Shown here: in pieces, positions 1-6,928 of the stretch
Layout: every line of letters begins with the position of its first letter
Numbering within the stretch: position 1 is the first letter of the stretch
DNA from: Nonomuraea jabiensis
Lineage (GTDB): Bacteria > Actinomycetota > Actinomycetes > Streptosporangiales > Streptosporangiaceae
Length of the DNA stretch: 64,000 nucleotides
NCBI RefSeq assembly: GCF_014204795.1
Contig: NZ_JACHMB010000001.1
Span: 8,382,501-8,446,500 of the forward strand
Direction of reading: 5' to 3'
Notes under the pieces: generated by a model
What the model was told of the DNA's origin: nothing
What the model saw: the letters and a program-made list of their open reading frames with translations, nothing else
Databases searched by the model: none
Program-made: the position numbers and the translations under genes

Positions 1-324
1 GAACATCGCGAACGAGCCGCCGTACCAGGGCTGCTTGCGCAGCCAGGCGATGGTGGCCAGGCCGTCGTCGTGCTCGTCGCCGAGCGGGTCGAGCAGCCCG
101 CCGGAGCCGAAGCCGCCACGGCAGCTCTGGATGACGACGTGGAAGCCCTGCCGCGCGAAGCCGCGGCCGAAGTACCAGCCGAACAGGCCGCGCCGGCCGT
201 ACGGGGAGCGCATCAGGATGGCGGGGGCCCGCTCGCCTCCGGCCGGGGCGTAATGGTCGGCCAGGAGTGTCACGCCGTCGGGCATCGGAACGGGAAGATC
301 CCGCTGGAGCCGCACGCGTCTCAT
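1..324 (-). CDS. CocE/NonD family hydrolase, N-terminal fragment
   Basis: The first 108 residues of a gene that runs off the left edge of the window. The translation begins MRRVRLQRDLPVPMPDGVTL and contains ADHYAP, the RSPYGR motif and QSCRGGFGSGG, the signature of the X-Pro dipeptidyl-peptidase S15/CocE alpha-beta hydrolase family, followed by the start of the region around DDGLATIAWL. These enzymes hydrolyse esters or amides; the nucleophile Ser (GxSxG) lies beyond the edge, so catalytic competence cannot be judged. No signal peptide is visible, so the product is probably cytoplasmic. It lies downstream of the secreted protease gene, separated by a hairpin terminator. The ATG at 324 is the first start before the conserved N-terminus. 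Confidence 0.85.
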   Translation of the reverse strand, partial: MRRVRLQRDLPVPMPDGVTLLADHYAPAGGERAPAILMRSPYGRRGLFGWYFGRGFARQGFHVVIQSCRGGFGSGGLLDPLGDEHDDGLATIAWLRKQPWYGGSFAMF

Positions 325-343
325 GTACTAACCAGTAACAGAT

Positions 344-370
344 GCCCCCGGGCCGTGACAGCCCGGGGGC
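344..370 (-). terminator. Hairpin terminator after the secreted subtilase gene
   Basis: A perfect 10-bp stem (GCCCCCGGGC at 344-353 pairing with 361-370) with a 7-nt loop lies 13 nt past the stop of the minus-strand subtilase gene and before the next minus-strand gene. There is no T-tract, as is usual in high-GC actinomycetes. Confidence 0.7.
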
Positions 371-382
371 ACCCGTGGGCCG

Positions 383-3300
383 CTACGGGGTCGCCCGGTC
401 CGGGCGCTCCGAGATGCGGACGGCGTTCACGATCGTGGCGCCCTGCCGGGTGGCGAAGCGCACGTTGAGCTGGCCGTCGGTGACCTTCACCGTGTACTGC
501 CTGCTCACCGCCGTGTACGTGCCCGCCTCCAGGGCCAGGTCGAGCGCCGGGATCGCCAGCTGCCCCTCGACGAGGACGTCGAAGACCCGCTTGCCCGGCT
601 GCGTGCTCTTCAGATCGGCGAAGTCCAGCTCGACGGTGTACGTGCCGGCGGGCACGTTGTCGAAGCGGTACTCCAGCATCTTCTCCCTGGCGGTCCTGAA
701 CAGCGCCTGGTCGGCGGTGCCCGCGATGGCCTTGGACGTGCTCGACGTGCCGGTGGAGGTGGCCACGTAGCCGTAGCTCCCCGCGGCGTACTTCTTGTCC
801 GGCGTCCAGGTGTCACCGGCGCTGTCGACCACGTTCTTCGTGGCGCCCGTGTCGATGGCGACCTGCAGCTTCGGCACCACGACCGACACCTTGATCTCGA
901 TGGTCGGCTGCCGGCCGCTGGCCGACCGGACCAGCAGCGTGCCGGTCTTGACCGTGCCGGGCGCGACGCCGGCGCTGGAGAGCGTGGCCTTCAGCGTCAC
1001 CTTCTGCCCCTTGGCCAGCTCGCCCGAGGCCGGCGTCGTGGCGAACCACGGCTCCGAGACCACCGTGTACGGCGTCGGCGAGCCCAGGTTCGTCAGCTCC
1101 AGCGTCCTCGTGCGGGTGGACCCGGCCGGCATCACCACGGTCAGCTCGCCCGCCGACGCGCTCACCTGGCCGGTGACCAGCGCCGTGTCGATCCGCGTCA
1201 CCGTGGCGGGCGCGACCGTGACGGCCTTGGTGAAGGTGCCGTAGTGCTCCTTGGACACCACGACGTCGTAGTCACCGGCCAGCACCTGCCCGTAGAACGA
1301 GCCGTCCTCGCCGGTCGTGAACGTGGCCACGTCGCCCACCTTGACCGTCGCCCCGGCCAGCGGCCTGCCGTCGTTGGCGTCGGTGACCGCGCCGATGACC
1401 AGGCCGTGCCGGCTGGCCGTGAACGTCAGGCCCTGCCCCGTGGACAGCACCGGCTCCTCGTAGGAGTAGAGCATGGCGTCGGTGCCGCCCGCGTTCTCGA
1501 TGCCGATGGTGGCGCTGGAGCCCTGCTCGCGCTCGCTGTCGATGTCCTTGTACCGGAAGGCGATCGAGCCGTCCTCGCCCAGCAGCGCCGAGAACGACAC
1601 CCGCAGGCCGGAGGCGTTGTAGAAGGCGGCGTTGCGCCACTCCACCACGAACGTCCGGTGCGGCGCCGTGCCCGTCACCCCGGTGTAGACCCCGGCCTGG
1701 GCGTCCATGATGAGGTCGTCCCAGTACGGGTAGACCGCGTTGTTGGGCGTGGTCGTGGTCGGCAGCCGGCCGTTGCTGCCGGTGGTGACCCGGTCGGTGG
1801 CGAACGAGACGTACCCGTTCGTGCCGATCCACGCCTTGCCGTACCCCGTGCCGTAGAAGGGCACCTGGAACGGCAGCGTCACCTGCACGGCCTCGTCGTC
1901 GCCGCTCAGCGCCAGCTTCTCGGTGCCCGCCACGTACGCCTGGGCGCCGCTCTTGCAGGTGTAGCCGAAGTTGTCGCCGCGCAGCGGCAGCTCGATGTCC
2001 TTGGTCACCTCACCGGCCACCGAGACGGACGCCGTCGTGCCGCTGGAGCAGCGGGACACCGGCGTGACCTTCAGCTCGTAGTCGCCCTGCGGCAGCGTCA
2101 GGCTGTAGCGGCCCGAGGCGTCGGTCACGGCGCTCACCGGCGTGCCGGTGGCCTCCACCGTCGCGCCCGCCTCCGGCGCGCCCGCGGTGCTGACCGTGCC
2201 GGACACCACGCCGGACTGCAGCCTGGTCATGGACACGTCCGCGGTCGCGGCCTGCCCGGCCGCGATCGTGGCCGTCGCGCCCGCCTTCTCGTAGCCGAAC
2301 TTCTCCGCGCTGACCTGGTAGTCGCCCGGCAGCAGGCGCGGCACGGCGTACGTGCCGTCCTGGCCGGTCGTCACCGTGCGGCTCAGCGGCCCCGAGACCG
2401 TGATCGTCACGCCCGCCACGGGCGCGCCGGCCGAGGTGACGGTGCCGCGCAGGTCGCCGAGGTCGTCGTGCGGCGCGGCCTGCACGGCGGCGTAGGTGTC
2501 GAGCCGGCCCTCGCCCCAGACGTTGTTGTCGGCCGCGGTGCCGCCGCAGCTGGTGTCGCTGACGTCGACGGCGGTGCTGTCGAGCAGCGGCCGGGTGGCC
2601 GCCACCTTGCCCTGCAGGCCGGGCGAGCCCGACCAGATCAGCGCGACCGTGGCCGCCACGTGCGGCGAGGCCATCGAGGTGCCGGTGAAGCTGCTGTAGG
2701 TGTTGCCCGGGGTCGAGGAGCGCACGTTGACGGCCGGGGCCGCGATGTTCGGCTTGATCTCGCCGTTCTCGCCCTCGCCCTTGCTGGAGCGGTTGTACAG
2801 CGCGTTGTTGATGTCGAAGCCGCCCGCGCTGTAGCTCTCGACGTACTGGCCGGGCGAGCCGCTGGTGCGGCAGGCGGGGCCCTCGTTGCCGTTGGCGAAC
2901 GCCGGGAAGATCCCGGCCGCGACCCACGCCTCGACCGTCTCCTTGTACCAGGGGTCGTAGCCGTCGCCGCCCCAGGAGTTGTTGACGATGTCGGGGGCCA
3001 GGTCGGGCCGCGGGTTCTGGCCGTTCAGGTCGGTCGGCGCCAGCACCCACTGCCCGGCCGCCAGCAGGGAGGCGTCGGTGCAGGTGTTGACCTCGCAGCC
3101 CTTGGCGGCGATCCACTTGGCGCCGGGCGCGACGCCGATGCCGTTCGCGCCGACCATCGTGCCCATGGTGTGCGTGCCGTGGCCGTTGTTGTCGCACGGC
3201 GCGGCCGTCGGGCAGACATGCGCCGGGTCGAACCAGTTGTAGTCGTGCGTGAACGTGCCGTCCTGGTTCCTGCCCCGGTAGCTCTGGACCAGGTCGGGGT

Positions 3301-3904
3301 GGTCGAACTGGGCGCCGGAGTCGATGTGGGCGATCACGATGCCCTCGCCGCGGTTGCCCAGCTCGCTCCAGACGCGCGGGGCGTTGACCCGGTCGATGTT
3401 CCACTCGACCGCGACTTCTGATGTCGCCGAGTCCGCGACCTTGACCTTCGCCTCGGCCTTGCCGGGCGTCGGGTCCGGCAGCTTGACGGTGCGGACCGGC
3501 CGGATGCTCTCGACCTCGGCCAGCTTGGCGATCTCGCCCGCGAGCTTCGCGTCGGCGGTCACCCGTACGGCGTTGACGATCCAGTACGGCGTGTAGTCGG
3601 TGTGGCGGGAGTCGAGCAGCTTGCGCAGGCCCGCCTGGGAGGCGGCGGCCCGCTCGGTCTTGGCCTCGAAGACCAGCTCGGCCTTCGTGTCCTTGGCGAC
3701 GGCCCGGCGGGCGCCGCTCAGGTCGGCCGCCCCTTTCATCCGGACCCAGAAGGTGGCCTTGTCGTCCTTGTCGAGCTGCGCCTGGACGGCAGCGTCGATC
3801 TTCGCAGGCTCCGGCGCGGCCAGCGCCGGGGCCTGCGGGACGCATAAGCCTGCGACGACGGCGATCCCGGCCAGGACCGCACGCCAGCGGGGGGTGTTGA
3901 GCAC
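383..3904 (-). CDS. Secreted S8 family serine peptidase with repeat domains and C-terminal malectin-like domain
   Basis: A 1173-residue secreted subtilase. An N-terminal signal peptide (about residues 1-30, ending APALAA) is followed by an inhibitor/propeptide-like region (about 35-140) and the S8 catalytic domain with Asp195 (HIDSGAQFDHPDL), His242 (NNGHGTHTMGT) and Ser410 (FTGTSMASPHVA). Downstream are three carboxypeptidase-regulatory-like beta domains (about 480-640 and 830-910), a beta-sandwich region, and a C-terminal malectin-like domain (about 1010-1165). All three triad residues are present, so it should be an active extracellular protease. The GTG start at 3904 has an AAGGAG ribosome site. 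Two GAAATGTAA direct repeats lie upstream. The natural substrate is unknown; the malectin-like end suggests carbohydrate or surface binding. Confidence 0.9.
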   Translation of the reverse strand: MLNTPRWRAVLAGIAVVAGLCVPQAPALAAPEPAKIDAAVQAQLDKDDKATFWVRMKGAADLSGARRAVAKDTKAELVFEAKTERAAASQAGLRKLLDSRHTDYTPYWIVNAVRVTADAKLAGEIAKLAEVESIRPVRTVKLPDPTPGKAEAKVKVADSATSEVAVEWNIDRVNAPRVWSELGNRGEGIVIAHIDSGAQFDHPDLVQSYRGRNQDGTFTHDYNWFDPAHVCPTAAPCDNNGHGTHTMGTMVGANGIGVAPGAKWIAAKGCEVNTCTDASLLAAGQWVLAPTDLNGQNPRPDLAPDIVNNSWGGDGYDPWYKETVEAWVAAGIFPAFANGNEGPACRTSGSPGQYVESYSAGGFDINNALYNRSSKGEGENGEIKPNIAAPAVNVRSSTPGNTYSSFTGTSMASPHVAATVALIWSGSPGLQGKVAATRPLLDSTAVDVSDTSCGGTAADNNVWGEGRLDTYAAVQAAPHDDLGDLRGTVTSAGAPVAGVTITVSGPLSRTVTTGQDGTYAVPRLLPGDYQVSAEKFGYEKAGATATIAAGQAATADVSMTRLQSGVVSGTVSTAGAPEAGATVEATGTPVSAVTDASGRYSLTLPQGDYELKVTPVSRCSSGTTASVSVAGEVTKDIELPLRGDNFGYTCKSGAQAYVAGTEKLALSGDDEAVQVTLPFQVPFYGTGYGKAWIGTNGYVSFATDRVTTGSNGRLPTTTTPNNAVYPYWDDLIMDAQAGVYTGVTGTAPHRTFVVEWRNAAFYNASGLRVSFSALLGEDGSIAFRYKDIDSEREQGSSATIGIENAGGTDAMLYSYEEPVLSTGQGLTFTASRHGLVIGAVTDANDGRPLAGATVKVGDVATFTTGEDGSFYGQVLAGDYDVVVSKEHYGTFTKAVTVAPATVTRIDTALVTGQVSASAGELTVVMPAGSTRTRTLELTNLGSPTPYTVVSEPWFATTPASGELAKGQKVTLKATLSSAGVAPGTVKTGTLLVRSASGRQPTIEIKVSVVVPKLQVAIDTGATKNVVDSAGDTWTPDKKYAAGSYGYVATSTGTSSTSKAIAGTADQALFRTAREKMLEYRFDNVPAGTYTVELDFADLKSTQPGKRVFDVLVEGQLAIPALDLALEAGTYTAVSRQYTVKVTDGQLNVRFATRQGATIVNAVRISERPDRATP

Positions 3905-3999
3905 GCGACTCTCCTTCGAGTCCCTCGAGACAAGAGGTGATCTTTACGCCTCTGTCGAGAAGCGTGAAGAGATCGTGTCGGGAAAGCAAGAGGTGTCGC

Positions 4000-4028
4000 G
4001 AAATGTAACGTGACTGCCTGAAATGTAA
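4000..4028. promoter_or_regulatory. Paired direct repeats upstream of the subtilase gene
   Basis: GAAATGTAA occurs at 4000-4008 and again at 4020-4028, exactly 20 bp apart, on the same face of the helix about 100 bp upstream of the subtilase start. This spacing suits a dimeric regulator bound to direct repeats, but no regulator can be named. Confidence 0.35.
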
Positions 4029-4033
4029 TCTGG

Positions 4034-4657
4034 TCAGCTGGTTTGTCGCCGGTAACCGACCTGCCGCATGATCGCAAGGAAGTACGCCTTGATCTCCTCG
4101 GCGCCCTCGTCGTCGGGACGGCCGATCAGATGGCCCGTCACCGCGCTGCTCAGCAGCTCCTGCACCACGTCCACGTCGAGCCCGGAGGGCAGCTCCCCGC
4201 GCTCGCGGGCCGCGGCCAGCGCCTCGCGCACCACCGCCGCCCGCCGCCCGCCGTTGGTCTCCCGGTACGTCCGCACCAGCTCGGGATAGTCGTCGACCGT
4301 GCCGAAGACCCGCCGCAGCAGCACCCGGTTGCGCGGCTCGGCGAGGTGCAGCGCCCATTCCTCGAACATGTGGTCCAGGTCGCGCCAGCCGGTGAACGCC
4401 GGGTCGTTGTCGTGCAGCGCCCACTGCAGGGTGCGCACCAGCAGCGCCGTCTTGTCGGCGTACCTGCGGTAGACCGTCGCCCTGGTCACGCCGGCCCGCT
4501 TGGCGACCTGCTCGATGCTGGTCTGCTGGGCGCCGTACTCGATGAGCAGGTCGAGCGCGGCCGCCAGGATGGCCGTGTCGGCCTCCTGGTTGCGCGGCCG
4601 TCCGGCCGGTCGCGCGGCTCGCGTGCCGGTCGTGCCGAGGTCGTCGGTGGTCATCAT
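4034..4657 (-). CDS. TetR/AcrR family transcriptional regulator
   Basis: A 207-residue one-component repressor. The N-terminal helix-turn-helix lies at about residues 45-72 (SIEQVAKRAGVTRATVYRRY), preceded by a basic AARPAGRPRN stretch; the remainder is the helical ligand-binding and dimerisation domain. It is the last gene of a P450-SDR-tetR operon: its ATG overlaps the SDR stop codon as ATGA at 4654-4657, indicating translational coupling. Its likely target is the palindrome at 6694-6718 ahead of the P450 gene, giving autoregulation of the whole operon. The ligand, probably a substrate or product of the P450/SDR pair, is not identifiable. Confidence 0.9.
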   Translation of the reverse strand: MMTTDDLGTTGTRAARPAGRPRNQEADTAILAAALDLLIEYGAQQTSIEQVAKRAGVTRATVYRRYADKTALLVRTLQWALHDNDPAFTGWRDLDHMFEEWALHLAEPRNRVLLRRVFGTVDDYPELVRTYRETNGGRRAAVVREALAAARERGELPSGLDVDVVQELLSSAVTGHLIGRPDDEGAEEIKAYFLAIMRQVGYRRQTS

Positions 4658-5484
4658 GCGCGGCGGGTCACCATCTTGTCGTAGAGGCGGTCCGGCAGGA
4701 GTCTATTGACCCACAGCAGCAGCCCGGCCAGGTAGCCGACGGCGTAGCGGGGCTTCGGGTCGCGCGCGGCCACGATCCGCAGGACGGCCCGGCCCACCAC
4801 GCGCGGGTCCGACGCCCTGCTGCCCGGCCCGAACCCCGCCTCGGCCCGCCGCGCCATCCACTCGGCGTCGTCCGCGTACGCCCCGTGCCCCGAGATCTCC
4901 CGCAGCTCGCGCGGCGTGTCGTCGCCGAACTCGGTTTTGATGATCCCGGGCTGCACCACCACGACCCGCACCCCGAACCGCCCCACCTCCTCCCGGAGCG
5001 AGTCGGAATACCCCTCCAGCGCGTGCTTGGAGGCGTGGTACCAGGCGCCCAGCGGCAGGGCGATCTCGCCGCCGATCGAGGAGACGTTGACGATCGTGCC
5101 GGAGCGGCGCTCGCGCATGTGCGGCAGGACGAGCTGGGTCAGCCGGGCCAGGCCGAACAGGTTGACCTCGAACACCTGCCGCGCCCGCTCCATCGGCACG
5201 TCCTCGGCGGCGCCGTACACGGACGTGCCCGCGTTGTTCACCAGCACGTCGATGCGCCCCTGCGCGTCGACGACCGTCCGCACGGCCCGCTGCAGGTCGG
5301 CGTCGCTGGTCACGTCCGCGCCGATCGCGTGGCCGCCGGCGTCGCGGAGCACGTCCATCCGCTCCACGCGGCGCGCCAGGCCGTAGACGGTGTGGCCGGC
5401 GCGCAGCAGCTCCAGCGCGGTGGCGCGGCCGATGCCGGACGACGCGCCGGTGACGAGGCAGACCCTGCCCTTGACGCCGCTCAT
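4654..5484 (-). CDS. Short-chain dehydrogenase/reductase
   Basis: A 276-residue classical SDR using NAD(P)(H). The Rossmann glycine motif TGASSGIG is at about 12-19, NNAG at 83-86, catalytic Ser near 135 (NVSS), and YxxxK as Tyr149/Lys153 (YHASK). The C-terminal extension includes a hydrophobic stretch (about 245-262), as in SDRs acting on lipophilic substrates. Both ends overlap their neighbours by 4 nt (ATGA at 5481-5484 with the P450 and at 4654-4657 with tetR), so the three proteins are made together. An oxidoreduction on a product of the P450, for example of a sterol, terpenoid or xenobiotic, is plausible but inferred. Confidence 0.92.
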   Translation of the reverse strand: MSGVKGRVCLVTGASSGIGRATALELLRAGHTVYGLARRVERMDVLRDAGGHAIGADVTSDADLQRAVRTVVDAQGRIDVLVNNAGTSVYGAAEDVPMERARQVFEVNLFGLARLTQLVLPHMRERRSGTIVNVSSIGGEIALPLGAWYHASKHALEGYSDSLREEVGRFGVRVVVVQPGIIKTEFGDDTPRELREISGHGAYADDAEWMARRAEAGFGPGSRASDPRVVGRAVLRIVAARDPKPRYAVGYLAGLLLWVNRLLPDRLYDKMVTRRA

Positions 5485-6671
5485 CCCTGCCCGTCCCAGG
5501 TCACCGGGAGGCTGTGGACCCCGTAGATGAGCATGTCGGTACGGAGCGGCACCTGCTCCGGCTCGACCGCCAGCCGCAGCGACGGGAAGCGCCTGAACAG
5601 CGCCGGATAGCCGGCCCGCATCTCCACCCTGGCCAGCTGCTGGCCCAGGCACTGGTGCACGCCGTGGCCGAAGCCCACGTGCCCGCTGGTGTCGCGGCGC
5701 AGGTCGAGGGCGTCGGGGTCGGGGAAGCGGTCCGGGTCGCGGTTGGCGGCCGGGGTCGAGATCGTGACCGTCTCGCTGGCCCTGACCAGCTCGCCGCCCA
5801 GCTCGACGTCCTCCAGCGCGGTACGAACCAGGAAGGGGATGATCGTGAGGTAGCGCAGCAGCTCCTCCACCACCTGGTCCACCCGGCCGGGCTCCTCGCG
5901 CAGGATCGCCAGCTGGCCGGGGTGGCGCAGCAGCGCGAACGTCCCCAGGGCGAGCATGTTGGCGGTGGTGTCGAGCCCGGCCCCCAGGAGCATGAAGCCG
6001 ATGTTGGCCAGCTCCTCGTCGGTGAGGTCGCTCCTGGTCAGGCCGCTGAGCATGTCGTCGGTGGGCTCGGCCCGCTTGGCCACGACGAGGTCGCGCATGC
6101 GCGCCTGCATCGACAGGAAAGTGGAGATCTTCTGCTCCTGCGTGGCGTCCGGCCGCCCGAGGGCGGCGGCCTCGGCCATGAAGTCCGCCCTCTCCTCTCC
6201 GGGAACGCCGAGCAGCTCGCAGATCACCACCGCCGGAACGGGCGCCGCGAACGCCTCCACCAGATCGGCCGGCGGTCCCTGCCGCTCCATGAGGTCGAGC
6301 CGGTGCTCGGTGATCTCCTCGATGCGCTCGGCCAGCAGCCGCATCCTGCGCACCGTGAACTCGCCGGTGAGCAGGTGGCGGTAGCGGGTCTGCTCGGGCG
6401 GGTCCATCCCGATGAACATCCCGGGCGGGCTCGGCCGGCCCGGGCTCGTGCTCTCGATGGGGACGTGCCGCAGCTCGGAGCGCGCGCTGAAGCGGCGGTC
6501 GGCCAGCACCTCGCGCACGAGCGCGTGGCTGGTAACCAGCCAGCCCAGGTGGCCGTCCGGGTAGGCCAGGCGGGTGATGGGGGCGCTGGCGCGCAGCTCG
6601 GCGAGGCCGTCGGGAGGGTCGAACGGGTTCGGCCGCGCGGTGGGGAGGGTGATCGCCTCGATCTCGGACAT
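5481..6671 (-). CDS. Cytochrome P450
   Basis: A 396-residue soluble bacterial class I P450. The I-helix oxygen-activation motif AGLDTT, the ExxR motif (EELLR, Arg near 273) and the heme loop FGHGVHQCLG with the axial Cys near 341 are all present. There is no membrane anchor or fused reductase, and no ferredoxin gene is adjacent, so electrons must come from elsewhere. The ATG at 6671 is chosen because GAGAGGAG sits at ribosome-site distance; a longer upstream reading would place the operator inside the coding region. It heads the P450-SDR-tetR operon behind a 25-bp palindrome, so it is probably induced by a ligand of the TetR protein. Confidence 0.93.
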   Translation of the reverse strand: MSEIEAITLPTARPNPFDPPDGLAELRASAPITRLAYPDGHLGWLVTSHALVREVLADRRFSARSELRHVPIESTSPGRPSPPGMFIGMDPPEQTRYRHLLTGEFTVRRMRLLAERIEEITEHRLDLMERQGPPADLVEAFAAPVPAVVICELLGVPGEERADFMAEAAALGRPDATQEQKISTFLSMQARMRDLVVAKRAEPTDDMLSGLTRSDLTDEELANIGFMLLGAGLDTTANMLALGTFALLRHPGQLAILREEPGRVDQVVEELLRYLTIIPFLVRTALEDVELGGELVRASETVTISTPAANRDPDRFPDPDALDLRRDTSGHVGFGHGVHQCLGQQLARVEMRAGYPALFRRFPSLRLAVEPEQVPLRTDMLIYGVHSLPVTWDGQG

Positions 6672-6693
6672 CCTGGGTCTCCTCTCGATCACA

Positions 6694-6718
6694 TGAATAC
6701 AGTACAGGTCTGTATTCA
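6694..6718. promoter_or_regulatory. Palindromic TetR-type operator before the P450 operon
   Basis: TGAATACAG (6694-6702) is perfectly inverted at 6710-6718 around a 7-nt spacer. It lies 23 bp upstream of the P450 start, over the expected promoter. The arm length and position are typical of TetR-family operators, and the operon itself encodes a TetR protein. Confidence 0.65.
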
Positions 6719-6747
6719 AACTCCCGCACTCGGGGGGTGGGTCGGCG

Positions 6748-6776
6748 TTGCGCGATCATGGTCCGCCGGTTAACCT
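6748..6776 (+). promoter_or_regulatory. Promoter of the trp leader and anthranilate synthase
   Basis: TTGCGC (6748-6753), a 17-bp spacer and TAACCT (6771-6776) form a good SigA/HrdB-type promoter. The ATG of the leader peptide is 7 nt after the -10 box, so transcription probably begins at that A and the leader peptide is translated from a leaderless mRNA. Confidence 0.6.
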
Positions 6777-6782
6777 GTTCGC

Positions 6783-6824
6783 ATGCGAAGTCACGCTCAG
6801 CTCCAGAGGTGGCGCCGCTCCTAG
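6783..6824 (+). CDS. trpL: trp operon leader peptide
   Basis: A 13-residue reading frame, MRSHAQLQRWRRS, directly upstream of the anthranilate synthase gene. Its single Trp codon (6810-6812) touches the first strand of a hairpin, so a ribosome stalled there for lack of charged tRNA-Trp would block that hairpin. The frame has no ribosome site but begins 7 nt after a -10 box, consistent with leaderless translation. Having only one Trp codon, and two arginines on each side of the stalling point region, is unusual; leaders of this kind generally carry two or three Trp codons. Function is inferred from the surrounding RNA structures. Confidence 0.6.
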   Translation: MRSHAQLQRWRRS

Positions 6825-6877
6825 GCGGCGCGTGTTTCGCATTCCTCAACGGACGGCCGCCCCGGATGGCGGCCTTT
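6812..6877 (+). promoter_or_regulatory. Transcription attenuator of the anthranilate synthase gene
   Basis: Four RNA segments form mutually exclusive hairpins. Segment 1 (6812-6818) pairs perfectly with segment 2 (6825-6831). Segment 3 (6855-6861, GGCCGCC) pairs perfectly with segment 4 (6868-6874, GGCGGCC), which is followed by TTT and acts as terminator. GGCGGC at 6824-6829 can instead pair with GCCGCC at 6856-6861 as antiterminator. The Trp codon and stop of the leader peptide lie at segment 1 and its loop, the classical layout for tryptophan-dependent attenuation. Confidence 0.7.
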
Positions 6878-6928
6878 CGCGTGTCCGCCCCCGGGGCTCG
6901 ATCATTTGACGTGGTAAAGGGGCAGGAA

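Noticed and set aside
1244..3421. Long plus-strand reading frame (725 codons) opposite the secreted subtilase gene.
   Set aside because: Val/Gly/Arg/Ala-rich translation with no domain, an antisense artefact of high-GC third positions; the minus-strand protein has a full catalytic triad.
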